Origin: Haematobia irritans
Taxonomy: Eukaryota > Arthropoda > Insecta > Diptera > Muscidae
Direction: 5' to 3'
Length of the DNA stretch: 64,000 nucleotides
Assembly: GCF_050003625.1 (NCBI RefSeq)
Contig: NC_134400.1
Coordinates: forward strand, 55,494,066-55,558,065
The notes below the pieces were generated by a model. The model searched no databases and was not told the DNA's origin. It saw only the letters and a program-made list of their open reading frames with translations. A program made the translations under genes and the position numbers. Positions within the stretch are counted from its first letter, which is position 1. Each line of letters starts with the position of its first letter. Positions 1 through 10,856 of this stretch are shown one piece after another.

Positions 1-775
1 TCAACCTGCAATAAAATCCTTGGAATCTGTGTTCCTCAACTCGAAAACGGCCATCGACCGCCGCAAATCTCTCAATGAGATGGCTGAGCAGCACAATATT
101 CACCTAATATGGGTGCCTGGCCATAAGAACATACCGGGGAACTGCGAAGCGGATGAGTTGTCAAGGCTAGGAACTACTTTACATATTCCAGGGGAACTAG
201 AATCTGTTGGTATGCCTCTGGCTACCTGCAAGCTCTTACTGCGTGAGAAGGCTGTCATGATGGCAAATGTTCGATGGGAGAATTGTAAGGGTTGTAACGA
301 CACCAAGCAAATATGGCCCCATTTAAACTTAAACCGCACACTAGATATGCTAGAGTTCTCGAGACGTCAGATATCACTCCTGATATCTGCTATAATGGAT
401 TGCTGCCTGATAGGCGATTTTGCAAAAACTATTGGTGCGAAGTATAATGACTATTGTATGAGCTGTCATGATGCGGAGGAAAAGGAATCAATAAAACACC
501 TCTTGTGTGAGTGTCCTGCATTTTGTGTAAGGCGTAAGCAAATTTAGCTTCAGATTACTGGCGTACCTGGAAAACGTTAACTTAAGCAGTCTGCTACTGT
601 TTTTGGAACAATCTGGTTGGTTCAACAGAAGAAAATAATCGAGAAGGTTCAACGGTTAAAACTAGAAGTGCCCATATGTAATAGGTACTTTTAGTTAGTG
701 TGGTATCACAATGGACTGAATAGTCTAAGTGAGCCTGAATCTTAATCGGACTGCCACTTTAACCTAACCTAACCA
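1..775 (+). mobile_element. LOA/I-like LINE, 3' part (5' end outside window)
   Basis: This is the 3' end of a non-LTR retrotransposon: RNase H and C-terminal coding sequence, then a 3' UTR of about 230 bp that ends in a short TAACC repeat at 762-775. The last 75 bp (from about 700) recur near 9.7, 10.2, 19.95, 29.7, 34.85 and 58.1 kb, so this tail marks a high-copy family. The LINE lies directly against a 5'-truncated family A element and may have inserted into it; the 5' junction is not in the window. Confidence 0.85.
2..547 (+). pseudogene. LINE ORF2 C-terminus: RNase H end plus C-terminal region
   Basis: The reading frame is open from base 2, so it continues from outside the window. Its start shows the end of an RNase H fold: an AIKSLES-like strand, then VPGHKNIPGNCEADELS, in which the H and the D of the H-GN-x-AD motif fit the RNase H active site. 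About 100 residues on come an LLI-x-AIM stretch and a Cys-rich C-terminus (C-MSC-H then HLLCECPAF), typical of RNase H-bearing LINEs (LOA, I and relatives). RNase H removes RNA from the RNA-DNA hybrid during target-primed reverse transcription. The stop at 545-547 is premature: other copies (34.7 and 57.9 kb) continue with an extra stretch reading GGGCATATAGC here, which this copy lacks. It is a dead copy. Clade assignment is by motif only. Confidence 0.8.
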
Positions 776-1858
776 TGAATATGAACCGATATGGACCAAT
801 TTTTGTGTGATTTGGGATCGGCTATATATAACTATAGACCGTTATGGACCAATTTTGGCATGGACATTAGCGGCTTTATACTAACACCACGTTGCAAATT
901 TCAATCGGATGAATTTTGCTCCTCCAAGAGGCTCCGGAGATCAAATCTGGGGAACGGTTTATATGGGGGCTATATATAATTATGGACCGATATTGACCAA
1001 TTTTTGCGTGTTTGTTAGAGACCACATTCTAACACCATGTACCAAATTTCAGCCGGATCGGATGAAATTTTCGTTTCTTAGAGGCTCCGCAAGCCAAATC
1101 GTGCGATCGGTTTATATGGGGGCTACATATAATTATGGACCGATGTGGACCACTTTTTGCATGGTCATTGGAGAACATATACCAATACCATGTACCAAAT
1201 TTCAGCCGAATCGGATGAAATTTGCTTCTCTTAGAGGCTCCACAACACAAATCGGGTGATCGGTTTATATGGGGGCTATATATAATTATGGACCGATGTG
1301 GACCAATTTTTGCATGGTTGTTAGAGACCATATACTAACACCATGTACCAAATTTCTGCCGGATCGGATGAAATTTGGTTCTCTTAGAGGCTCCGCAAGC
1401 CAAATCGGGGGATCGGTTTATATGGGGGCTATATGTAATTATGGACCGACATGGACCAATTTGTGCATGGTTGTTAGAGACCATATACTAACACCATGTA
1501 CCAAATTTCAGCCGGATCGGATGAATTTGGTTCTCTTAGAGCAATCGCATGCCAAATTTGGGGGTCCGTTTATATGGGGGCTATACGTAAAAGTGGACCG
1601 ATATGGCCCATTTGCAATACCATCTGACCTACATCAAAAACAACTACTTGTGCCAAGTTTCAAGTCGATAGCTTGTTTCGTTCGGAAGTTAGCGTGATTT
1701 CAACAGGCGGACGGACGGACATGCTCAGATCGACTCAGAATTTCACCACGACACAGAATATATATACTTTATGGGGTCTTGGAGCAATATTTCGATGTGT
1801 TACAAACGGAATGACAAGGTTAATATACCCCCATCCTATGGTGGAGGGTATAAAAAGC
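776..1858 (+). mobile_element. Family A tandem-repeat element, copy A1 (5' truncated)
   Basis: The element holds about five imperfect copies of a 153-bp unit; the GATCGGTTTATATGGGGGC box recurs at 1105, 1258 and 1411. After the array come a unique 3' part with CGGACGGACATG (about 1710), a CGACTCAGAATTTC box and a terminal hairpin at 1828-1856 (ATACCCCCATCC / GGTGGAGGGTAT). Several frames stay open through the units because 153 is a multiple of three and the unit has few stops; I do not regard them as genes. The 5' end is missing and the LINE tail abuts it. No transposase is present, so it is non-autonomous. The architecture resembles Helentron-associated INE (DINE-1-like) elements, but that class is an inference. 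Confidence 0.75.
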
Positions 1859-1884
1859 TTAACATATAGGGTATTACAATTTTT

Positions 1885-3974
1885 GGGTATTTATACCCTA
1901 AACCACATAGTGGTCAGGGTATAATAAGTTTGAACTGTCAAAAAAATGTGCCTACCAGAAATATTGATTTTAGACCCCATAAAATATATATACCGATCGA
2001 CTCAGAATCACCTCCTGAATCGATCTAGCGCTTGGTGTCCGTCCGTCCGTCTGTCCATGTATTTGTTGTTCACAGGATTCCGGTCGCAATTATTAACCGA
2101 TTTTGATGAAATTTGGTACAGTGAGTTTTTTGGGCACAAGGACGAACGCTATTGAATTTGGAAGAAATCGGATCAAATTTAGATATAGCGCCCATATATA
2201 TGTATCGCCCGATTGCGACAAATGGGGTCACGTTGCGCTTTTTTTCAAACGGATCGTCACCAAATTTGGCAAAAGGTAATCTTTTTCACCGCCCTTCAAG
2301 TCTGCAGATTTAGATATAGGTTGAGATTTAGATATAGCTCTCATATATATGTATTGCCCGATTTTGCCAAATTTGGCCACAAAACCCTAATTTAGCAACC
2401 GATCTTACTCAAAGTTGGCTAAAGGTAATCTTCCATAGCACTAACTATATGTGCAAAAAATCATCGAAATGGGTTCAGATTTAGATATAGCTCCCATATA
2501 TAAGTAGCGCCCGATTTTTCTAAATTCGGCCATAAAACCCTTATTTATCAACCGATCTTACTCAAAATTGGCTAAATGTAATCTTCTATAGCACTAATTT
2601 TATGTGCAAAAAATCATCGAAATCGGTTCAGATGTAGATGTAGCTCCCATATATGTATCGTCCGATTTTGAAAAATTCGCCCCTAATAACCTTATTTTTT
2701 ACCATAAAGGCCTCATTTCTTAACTCATCTTACTCAAATTTTGCACAAGGTAACCTTTTGTGGTATTAATCAAAGCCGCAAAATATTATGCAAATTGGTT
2801 CAGATTTACATATTCCATATATATGCGTCGCTCGATTTTCCCAAATTTGGCCATAGTACTCTTATTTATTGATGTACTAGCCGATCGTCTTTATACGTAC
2901 TTGTAGCTCTTACATAAAAATATTGCTCGATTTTTACAAATTTGGATTTATTACCCACACTAATTGAACGATTTTTTTTTTAATAATGGCTCAATATTAG
3001 TGGCATACTAACTCCGTAGGTGCAATATCAACTACAGCCAGTATTGCTAGAAGTAGGGGAAATTCCCTATATATAGGGTTTTTCTAATATTTAGCGTCTT
3101 GTAGGCACGTTGGACCACAATGTAGGGACATTTTCACGCAACACAATTTGTAATAATTTTTACATTTTGTTGGCTCTAGAGGAGGAAATTAGAAGTCGGC
3201 AAGGCTTGATCTTTAACATTTACCACTCGTGCCAAATAAATTTAACAAAATTTGAAGATTACCACAAATCTACCAAACAAATATTTCTATAGAAATTTTT
3301 GTCAAAACTTTATTCCTGTAGAAAATTTTGTCAACATTTTATTTCTATAGAAAATTTTGTCTAAATTGTATTTCTATAGCAATTTTTTTCAAAATATTAT
3401 TTCTACAAAAATTTTTCTCAAAATTTTATTTCTATGGAATTTTTCTCAAAATTTTATTTCTATAGAATTTATTGTCATAATTTTGTTTCTATAGAAATAT
3501 TTCTCACAAATATTTGTTTATAGAAACTTTTTTCAAAATTTTATTTTTATAGAGATTTAACAAAAAAGATTACTATTTTGGGTAGAATTCAACCATGGTG
3601 GTAATACAAATTTATTTTCGTGTTTTAAGATAATAAAGTACTTAGAACCATTTTTGTTTTGTATTTTTTTTTTTTTTTTGAATTTAACGAAAAATATTGT
3701 AGGGAAAATTGTATGGGAAAGTAGGGAACTTGTTTTGCTCTTGTAGGGTAAACCGAACATTTTCCCTGGCAACATTGACTATGAGCTATAGTCAGATTGA
3801 GACAAAGCACCCATAAACATGTACCCCTTAATTTTCTTAAATATGCAACTGCGGTTCATCTCCCAGACCTATATCAATGTTACCCCACAAATGCTTATGA
3901 TTACTAATTCAGTAAGGGTGGTTTAGGGATTATATAGTCGGCCCCGCCCGACTTTCTACTTTACTTACTTGTTT
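1885..3974 (-). mobile_element. Family B tandem-repeat element, copy B1
   Basis: Read on the minus strand, the 5' end is AACAAGTAAGTAAAGT followed by a GC-rich palindrome (GTCGGGC / GCCGAC, near 3935-3955). The body has diverged repeats of the 'atagctcccatatat ... cgcccgattt' unit (2170-2960). The 3' end is a hairpin at 1890-1925 (TACCCTAAACCACATAGTGGTCAGGGTA). It is more diverged than B2-B5 and is interrupted by a 30-bp repeat array at 3272-3556. There is no coding capacity. It lies tail to tail with A1 and is followed within 5 bp by A2, so three elements sit end to end. Confidence 0.7.
3272..3556. repeat. About 30-bp tandem repeat array (TTTCTATAGAAA type)
   Basis: About nine imperfect copies of a 29-30 bp unit with the core TTTCTATAGAAATTTTTGTC followed by AAAATTTTA. 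The core holds the palindrome TTCTATAGAA. The same unit recurs in inverse orientation at 29375-29517 and 29756-30060, inside a different element. Confidence 0.8.
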
Positions 3975-3976
3975 TC

Positions 3977-5677
3977 TTTTTATACCCACCACCATAGGAT
4001 GGGGGGTATATTAACTTTGTCATTCCGTTTGTAACACATCGAAATATTGCTCTAAGACCCCATAAAGTATATATATTCTGGGTCGTGGTGAAATTCTGAG
4101 TCGATCTGAGCATGTCCGTCCGTCCGTCCGTCCGTCCGTCCGTCCGTCCGTCCGTCCGTCCGTCCGTCTGTTGAAATCACGCTAACTTCCGAACGAAACA
4201 AGCTATCGACTTGAAACTTGGCACAAGTAGTTGTTATTGATGTAGGTCGGATGGTATTGCAAATGGGCCATATCGGTCCACTTTTACGTATAGCCCCCAT
4301 ATAAACGGACCCCAAAATTTGGCTTGCGAGGCCTCTAAGAGAAGCAAATTTCATCCGATCCGGCTGAAATTTGGTACACGGTGTTGGTATATGGTCTCTA
4401 ACAACCATGCAAAAATTGGTCCACATCGGTCCATAATTATATATAGCCCCCATATAAACCGATCCCCCGATTTGGCTTGCGAGGCCTCTAAGAGAAGCAA
4501 ATTTCATCCGATCCGGCTGATATTTGGTACATGGTGTTAGTATATGGTCTTTAACAACCATGCAAAAATTGGTCGATATCGGTTCATAATTATATATAGC
4601 CCCCACATAAACCGATCCCCCGATTTGGCTTGCGAGGCCTCTAAGAGAAGCAAATTTCATCCGATCCGGCTGAAATTTGGTACATGATGTTAGTATATGG
4701 TCTCTAACAACCATGCAATAATTGGTCCACATCGGTCCATAATTATATATAGCCCCCATATAAACCGATACCCCGATTTGGCTTGCGAGGCCTCTAAGAG
4801 AAGCAAATTTCATCCGATCCGGCTGAAATTTGGTACATGATGTTAGTATATGGTCTCTAACAACCATGCAAAAATTGGTCCACATCGGTTCATAATTATA
4901 TATAGCCCCCATATAAACCGATCTCCAGATTTGACCTCCGGAACCTCTTGGAAGACCAACATTCATCTGATTCAGTTGAAATTTGGTACGTGGTGTTAAT
5001 ATATGGCCTCAAACTCCCATGCAAAAATTGGTCGATATCGGTCCATAATTATATATAGGCCCCATATAAACCGATCCCCAGATTTGACCTCCGGTGCCTT
5101 TTGGAGAAGCAAAATTCATCCGATCTGGTTGAAATTTGGTACGTGGTGGTAGTATATGATATTTAACAACCATGCCAAAAGTGGTCCATAGCAGTCCATA
5201 ATCGTACATAGCCCCATATAAACCGATCCCGAGATTTGGTTTTGGAACCTCTTGGAGGAGCAAATTTCATCCGAGTGAGTTGAAATTTGGCACATTGTGC
5301 TAGTATGTGGTCGTTAACAACCATGCCTAACTAGGTCCACATCGGTCTATAGTTATATATGGCCCTCAGATAAATCGATCCCCAATCACACAAAAAATGG
5401 TCCATATCAAGTTCATAATTGTATATAGCCCCGATATAAGCGACCCCCATATTTCAATTTTGGCTCTCTACGTACAAAAAGCCCATAATTTTTTTTCTAA
5501 CATATACCATGTATGGACTAAATCAATATTTAGAAAACGATGTTAAGAAGTTTTAAGATACCACAACCCAAGTAATTCGATTGTGGATGATAGTCTTTCG
5601 TAGAAGTTTCTACGCAATCCATGGTGGTGGGTACATAAGATTCGGCCTGGCCGAACTTGCGGCCGTATATACTTGTT
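3977..5677 (-). mobile_element. Family A tandem-repeat element, copy A2 (near complete)
   Basis: This is the best full-length A copy. On the minus strand it starts with AACAAGTATATACGGCCGC and the palindrome TTCGGCCAGGCCGAA (5641-5655). It continues through TACCCACCACCATGG and seven or so 153-bp units (5400 down to 4270), a CGGA-rich microsatellite (4113-4167) and the terminal hairpin ATACCCACCACCATAGGATGGGGGGTAT (3980-4009). A minus-strand frame of 304 codons (4966 to 4052) runs through the array; each unit yields 51 residues. I regard it as a by-product of the repeat period. There is no transposase or Rep/helicase sequence. Confidence 0.8.
4113..4167. repeat. CCGT tetranucleotide microsatellite
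   Basis: About thirteen consecutive CCGT repeats at the same 3'-subterminal place where every A, B and C element has a shorter CGGA/GACA-rich stretch. It is an expansion of a motif native to the element. Confidence 0.9.
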
Positions 5678-5689
5678 TAGTATAATTTT

Positions 5690-5930
5690 TTTTTAATTAA
5701 GAAAACAGTCAATCTATGCGTCGGATGGTATTGTTTGCAATCTGTCCGTCGGCGATATTTTAATTCTTTTGAATTCTGGAGCCTCGAATTTCATCCGCCC
5801 CGGTGGAAATTTAGTACCTGATGTCAGTATAAGCTCCTTAATAATCGTGTAAATATATTTATACGAGTATAGCTTCCATATAAAGCGATCCCTAGAATTG
5901 ACTACTTACGCCTCTTGCACGGGCGAACCG
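5690..5930 (-). repeat. Degenerate family A fragment
   Basis: The boxes 'aatttcatccg', 'ggtggaaatttagtacctgatgtcagtata' (split, mutated) and 'cttccatataaagcgatccc' match the A unit, minus strand, with heavy divergence. No termini are seen. Confidence 0.5.
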
Positions 5931-5969
5931 AATATTAGAATGGGTTGGGTATAGGATTAGGATGGGTGT

Positions 5970-6095
5970 GGCAGCCCGATATTTCAGCCTCAGACTATTC
6001 ATTCCATTGCGATACCACAGTGGTGAACTTCTCTCTTATCACTGAGTGCTGCCCGATTTCAAGTTTAACTCAATGAAAAGGGCCCTCCATTTTTA
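5970..6095 (-). mobile_element. SINE-like / LINE 3'-tail element, diverged copy
   Basis: On the minus strand it reads CACTCAGTGATAAGAGAGAAG, then the GTGGTATC-x-CAATGGA-x-TGAATAGTC tail shared with the LOA-like LINE. It is the same longer family as 29518-29755 (plus strand) and 28190-28340 (minus strand). Confidence 0.65.
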
Positions 6096-6841
6096 TTTGA
6101 GTTTTAGAGATCTTAAACAGCGCACAAGAAAATCTGTACCTTTAGATTTTGAATTTTATGGAAATCGGATAAAACTTGATGTATAGAAGCCCAAGAGGTC
6201 AAATTGTGAGATCGGTACATATAGGTACTATGCCAAACTATGGACACGGGCACTTCATATTTGACATGCCTACTTTTGAACCTGAAATACTTTTAGATTT
6301 TGAATTACATGGAAATCGGATAACATAAAACTTGCGATTTCCAGAAGCAAAAGAAGTCAATTTGGGAGATCGGTCTATGTGGAGGCTAGTCAAACCGATT
6401 TGACACAACCTATTTCTGGACCTATAATAACGCTAGATTTCGAATTTCATGCAAATCGGATAAAACTTGCTATGTCAAGATGCTCAAGATCTAAATCGGA
6501 GGGTTAGTTTTTATGAGTGCTATATCAAAACCTGGACCGATATAGCCCATCTTCTAACTTGATCTGCCTGCAAACAGATCCGAGTCCGTACAAAATTTCT
6601 GCATGATAGGTTCATTACTGAAGGCTGCAGTGTGATTACAGCAAATAGACAGATAAGGAGACAGACAAACAGACATCGTTATATCGTCTTAGAATTTCTC
6701 CCTGATCAAGAATAAAGGGTGATACGGTCAAAATTTGGTCAAGGCAAAACGCGTGTAAATCGGTGAAATCGTTTATTTAAAAAATCAAATTAAATTTCTT
6801 TTTCAAGTTCAATTAGTATAAAATTCAGGAAAAATATTCAG

Positions 6842-9263
6842 TTAGGCTTTCGCTTTTCCAAATCCGAATTGCTGGGCCTCACGCTTGACACCTGCCATCA
6901 GATTTTGTACAGCCACCTTGTCCACCTTCTTCGCCGCAGAAAGCCAGTTTGCCTTGAACTGCTGCTCGTCCTTAGCAGTTTTTTTTGTGGTCTTCTTTAG
7001 GTTCCGCTTGACAATAGCCCAGTATTTCTCAATTGGGCGGAGCTCTGGCGTTTTGGGAGGGTTCTTGTCCTTGGGAACCACCTGCACGTTGTTGGCGGCG
7101 TACCACTCCATGGCCTTTTTACCGTAATGGCAAGATGCCAAATCCGGCCAAAACAGTACGGAACAACCGTGTTTCTTCAGGAAAGGCAGCAGACGTTTAT
7201 TCAAACACTCTTTCACGTAAATTTCTTGGTTGACAGTCCCGGAAGCTATGAAAATGCTGCTTTTCAAGCCACAGGTACAGATGGCTTGTCAAACCAGATA
7301 TTTCTTTGCGAACTTTGACAGTTTTATGTGCTTGAAAATATCTGCTACCTGTCCCCTTCCTTTTGCCGTATAAAACTCCTGTCCCGGAAGCTGCTTGTAG
7401 TCGGCTTTGACGTAGGTTTCGTCGTCCATTACCACGCAGTCAAACTTCGTCAGCATCGTCATGTACAGCCTCCGGGATCGCGCTTTGGCCGTCGTATTTT
7501 GTTTATCATCGCGATTTGGAGTCACTACATTCTTGTAAGTCGATAGTCCGGCTCGTTTTTTGGCTCGATGCACGGTTGTAGACGATACACCCAGCTTATT
7601 TGCGGCATCTCGGAGAGAGAGGTTAGGGTTTCGCTTGAAACTACCGGCAACTCTCTTTGTCGTCTCAGCGGCTTCCGGTTTTCGATTTCCCCCCGATCCA
7701 GACTTCCTGGCTGTCGACAAACGTTCCCCAAACACTTTAATTACATTTGTAAGGGTTGATTTGGCAACTTTTAGCGATTTTGCCAGCTTTGCGTGCGAGT
7801 AGCTCGGATTTTCGCGATGCGCGAGCAAAATTTTGATACGCTGTTCTTCTTGCTTGGACGGCAGCGTTGCCAATTTAGCTTTTTTCCCGCTAGATTTGGC
7901 TTTTTTTGAAGACGTTTAGCGGGAAAAAATGCATTTAGCTTTTAGCTTTTTTTCTGGCTTTTTTCCATGACCCTTTTAGCTATTTTTGGCTTTTTTTATT
8001 TTCGACATGTTTCTATTGAAAAATGGATAAATCGGCGTTTTTATCTAAGCCTTGCTGCAAGTATAAGGGTTTCCACATATTTCAAAGCTCAGTTGAAACA
8101 TTAATAATGAGTCCAGCCATTATGCGGGCATTTTTGTAGCAAATACACCTTGTTGTAAAGTTTTTTCATTATATACATAAAAGTTATCGTAAACTTTAAA
8201 TCTACTATTACCATACAAATTTGTTAGATAAACTGTCAGTAAATTATTGGGAATATTATCATTTGACTCGTTTATCCTTTTTATGTTATTATAATATTCT
8301 AAAGTTATTACGATATTACTAAATTAAAATAGTAGATGTGAATAGCTTTGTGCACTGAAAAAATATTGTCGTCTCCTTAAAATACGAACGCGAATTTTGG
8401 TTATAATAGCATTTGTGAATTTCTTTTATATAAACTGTTTTCCTTGTCCAAAAGACGATAAAGTCGTTTTGTCCTTATAATTAAGTGATTCAACTTAAAA
8501 ATGGGTATGTTTTCATGAAAGAAGGAAGAATTAATGAAATAGTCTTTAAATGTGAGGAGTTTTTGCATCTTAACCACAAACCAAAATAGCGTTCAAAAAT
8601 AGAAGATGTTTTTCAACACTTTATTTCAAAAACGTATATATACAATAATTTCTACTTGAATAGGAGTCTGAATTTGGAAATTTAAGTTGGCGTTAGCACG
8701 TTTTTAAAGCACTCTGATAGCTCATGAAGAAAAGGAAAATGTTTTTACTGGGAAATGTAAACTATAGGTATTTTCTACAATCTACAATAAAAGTAATGTA
8801 TTTCGAATTTTTCACAATTTCAAATCCAAACTAAAATTTTATTTAAAAAAATGACAAATCATTTTTTTAACAAATCCAAAGCATGCTTAGATCATTTAAT
8901 ATTTTAAAATAACAAGTAAAAAAAATAGAGGTGTTGGGAAGGTAGCTCCCACAAAACGAAGGACTTCCAGTAAAAAATTTGTGATAGTAATCAAAATGTA
9001 TCGAATACGCAAACAGAGCTAATATGCCTTAGATATTGTTACAGTCTCACAGAAGTGGAATTAAAATGAAAATAATATTCATTGTAAGTGAAATAAAGCC
9101 TTTAAGTTTGTTAAATTTCAATCAAAAATGTGACTTTTGATACAAAAAAATTTAGCTTTTTTTCTAGCTATTTTTTAGCATTTTTTTAGCTTTTTTAGCT
9201 ATTTTTTTGGGCAAATCTAGCGGTTTTTGGTGAAACAATTCTGGCAACGCTGTTGGACGGCAT
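6842..9263 (-). pseudogene. Mariner DD37E transposase, split by a hAT insertion and one nonsense codon
   Basis: The start codon is at 9263-9261, matching the intact start of copy 2. The first three codons and two bases of the fourth are followed by the hAT element, then the frame resumes at 7861 and runs to the stop at 6844-6842. Full length would be about 340 residues. It has an N-terminal helix-turn-helix region (SYSHAKLAKSLKVAKSTLTN and a second one near GVSSTTVHRAKK), the first catalytic Asp in VVMDDETYVK, the second in FWPDLASCHYG and the Glu in LRPIEKYW. Thirty-seven residues separate the second Asp and the Glu, which is the DD37E (ITmD37E) signature known mainly from mosquitoes. The only other lesion seen is TGG to TGA at 7291-7289 (W in the V-WQAIC stretch of copy 2). 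The enzyme would cut and paste the element at TA. It is not functional here. Confidence 0.92.
7862..9252. mobile_element. Non-autonomous hAT element (hAT-1)
   Basis: The 8-bp target duplication TTGGACGG (7854-7861, 9253-9260) is perfect. The 11-bp terminal inverted repeats CAGCGTTGCCA / TGGCAACGCTG are perfect too. The 8-bp duplication with a CAG-type end defines the hAT superfamily. Both subterminal regions are rich in TTTAGC and TTTTTTGGC repeats (7870-8000 and 9150-9230), probable transposase-binding clusters. The 1391 bp hold no transposase frame. The inner part at 8440-8530 resembles, in inverse, the repeat at 40820-40910. Confidence 0.9.
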
Positions 9264-9685
9264 TTTGACAACTGAAGAGTGAATTCCAAAATCAAAATAG
9301 AAGCAACATTCTACACACACACTCCTTCAAAGTGAGGGGTGTTCAGGTTTTTTAAATGCAAAATTGAAAGAAATACGTCAAGTTTATATTGACCAAATTT
9401 TGACCGTATCACCCTTTATATACTTTGTATTGTCAGAAATCGATATTGCGATCTGTTACATACAGAATGACGAACTTATTATACCCCATCGCCATTCTAT
9501 GGTTGTGGATATAATAAAAGAAATAACTACGATCTTAAGTTCGGCCGAGCCGAATCTTAAATTTCCACTAACATGAATCAAATAATTGTTTCATTTGAAA
9601 ACTTTTCGTCGGGTTTCTTACAAATATATATAGAATTTCAGGTGGATTTTATGAGAGAAACTCTGTAAAGCAAACATATATACAA

Positions 9686-9751
9686 GGTTAGGTTAAAGTG
9701 GCAGCCCGATTAAGATTCAGGCTCACTTAGACTATTCAGTCCATTGTGATA
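9686..9751 (-). mobile_element. Minimal LINE-tail retroposon, 66 bp
   Basis: This is just the 3'-terminal tail of the LOA-like LINE. On the minus strand it starts TATCACAATGGACTGAATAG and ends TTAACCTAACC. It is flanked by the 14-bp direct repeat AAACATATATACAA (9672-9685 and 9752-9765). The duplication length and the tail-first orientation fit target-primed reverse transcription. A second insertion starting at the same nucleotide is at 19951-20009. Confidence 0.85.
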
Positions 9752-10481
9752 AAACATATATACAAACATTGAAATCTGGAGCCTTAAAACATGGGGGCTA
9801 TACCAAAAGATGGACCGATCCACACTATTTACGGACCTAAACTACCTCTAATTGCGGTGCCCAAAAACTCAAATATAATTGCGGTGTCTACACCCTCAAA
9901 ATATCGCTTCTGTAACATATACCCCAAACACATTTTGCTTCAAACATATATATTTTCAGGATTGGTGCAAACAAAATATTATTTGTATAGTTCAAACATA
10001 TTATATTTCATCTTAGGGCATACACTGTTAGTAAAAAATTTTAATGAAATTTTCTTTGTGTGGATATATTTTTAAGGCGCCAATTGGTTACTTCCATTAT
10101 TTTACTTGCACATACTCTCTAGGTCTCTCTTTCTAAACACATATATGTTTATAGGCTATTTCCAAATTAATATATGTTTGCATCCGAGCATATTATATTT
10201 ACAAATATTTTATGTCACAAACATATCAGGTTAGGTTAAAGTGGCGGCCCGATTAAGATTCAGGCTAACTTAGACTATTCAGTCCATTGTGATACCACAT
10301 TAACTAAAAATACCTATTACATATGGGCGCTTCTAGTTTTAACCGCTGAACCTTCTCAATTAATTTATTCTGTTGAACCAACCAGATTGTTCCAAAAACA
10401 TTAGCAGACTGCTTAAGTTAACGTTTTCCAGGTCCACCAGTAATCTAAAGCTATATGCCCCTAAAATTTGCTTACGCCTTA

Positions 10482-10693
10482 TGCTATGGTCACACTGGGC
10501 AAATATTTGACAGAAATCAAAAAAGAATCCGTCGCCACAGTCAAACCAACGAACATTTTTTGCTCATATTGAATATATTATATCGTTGTAGGATTATTTA
10601 AAAAAAAAACCGTATCCAGGTATTTGGAAAATGGTCCTGGAAAAATGTTTGACACTCATTTTGGTCAAATATTTGCCTAGTGTGACCATAGCC
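10482..10693. mobile_element. PIF/Harbinger-like MITE, 212 bp
   Basis: The inverted repeats of about 30 bp start (T/G)GCTATGGTCACACT and continue GGCAAATATTTGAC at both ends with few mismatches. They are flanked by TTA (10479-10481, 10694-10696), and removing the element plus one TTA restores the LINE text CGCCTTACACAAAATG. A 3-bp TTA duplication is the mark of PIF/Harbinger. The inside is AT-rich without a frame. Confidence 0.75.
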
Positions 10694-10856
10694 TTACACA
10701 AAATGCAGGACACTCACACAAGAGGTGTTTAATTGATTCCTTTTCCTCCGCATAATGACAGCTCATACAATAGTCATTACACTTCGCGCCAATAGTTATT
10801 GCAAAATCGCCTATCAGGCAGCGACTCATTATAGCAGATATCAGGAGTGATATCTG

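Larger units (their letters stand above)
6717..9416 (-). mobile_element. DD37E mariner-like transposon, copy 1
   Basis: The terminal inverted repeats begin AAGGGTGATACGGTCAAAAT and are perfect for at least 26 bp at both ends. They are flanked by duplicated TA (6715-6716 and 9417-9418), the insertion target of Tc1/mariner elements. It encodes a transposase on the minus strand with the ITmD37E spacing. A 1391-bp hAT insertion at 7862-9252 separates the start codon from the rest. Without that insertion the element is about 1.3 kb, the normal mariner size. It sits in the 3' part of C1. Confidence 0.95.
6096..9523 (+). mobile_element. Family C tandem-repeat element, copy C1, split by a mariner
   Basis: Before the mariner (6096-6716) are diverged C units (TTTTGAATTxxATGGAAATCGGAT, 'agatcggtctatgtggaggct') and the 3' box ATATCGTCTTAGAATTTCTC at 6683-6702. 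After it (9417-9523) come TCAGAAATCGATATTGCGAT and the 3' hairpin CCATCGCCATTCTATGG (about 9487-9503). Removing the mariner at the duplicated TA rejoins the usual C sequence 'aagaatatatatac'. C2 follows immediately head to tail. Confidence 0.75.

Noticed and set aside
4052..4966. 304-codon open frame on the minus strand as a gene
   Set aside because: It consists of 51-residue units produced by the 153-bp family A repeat, starts and ends inside the array, and equally long frames exist on the opposite strand of the same repeats.
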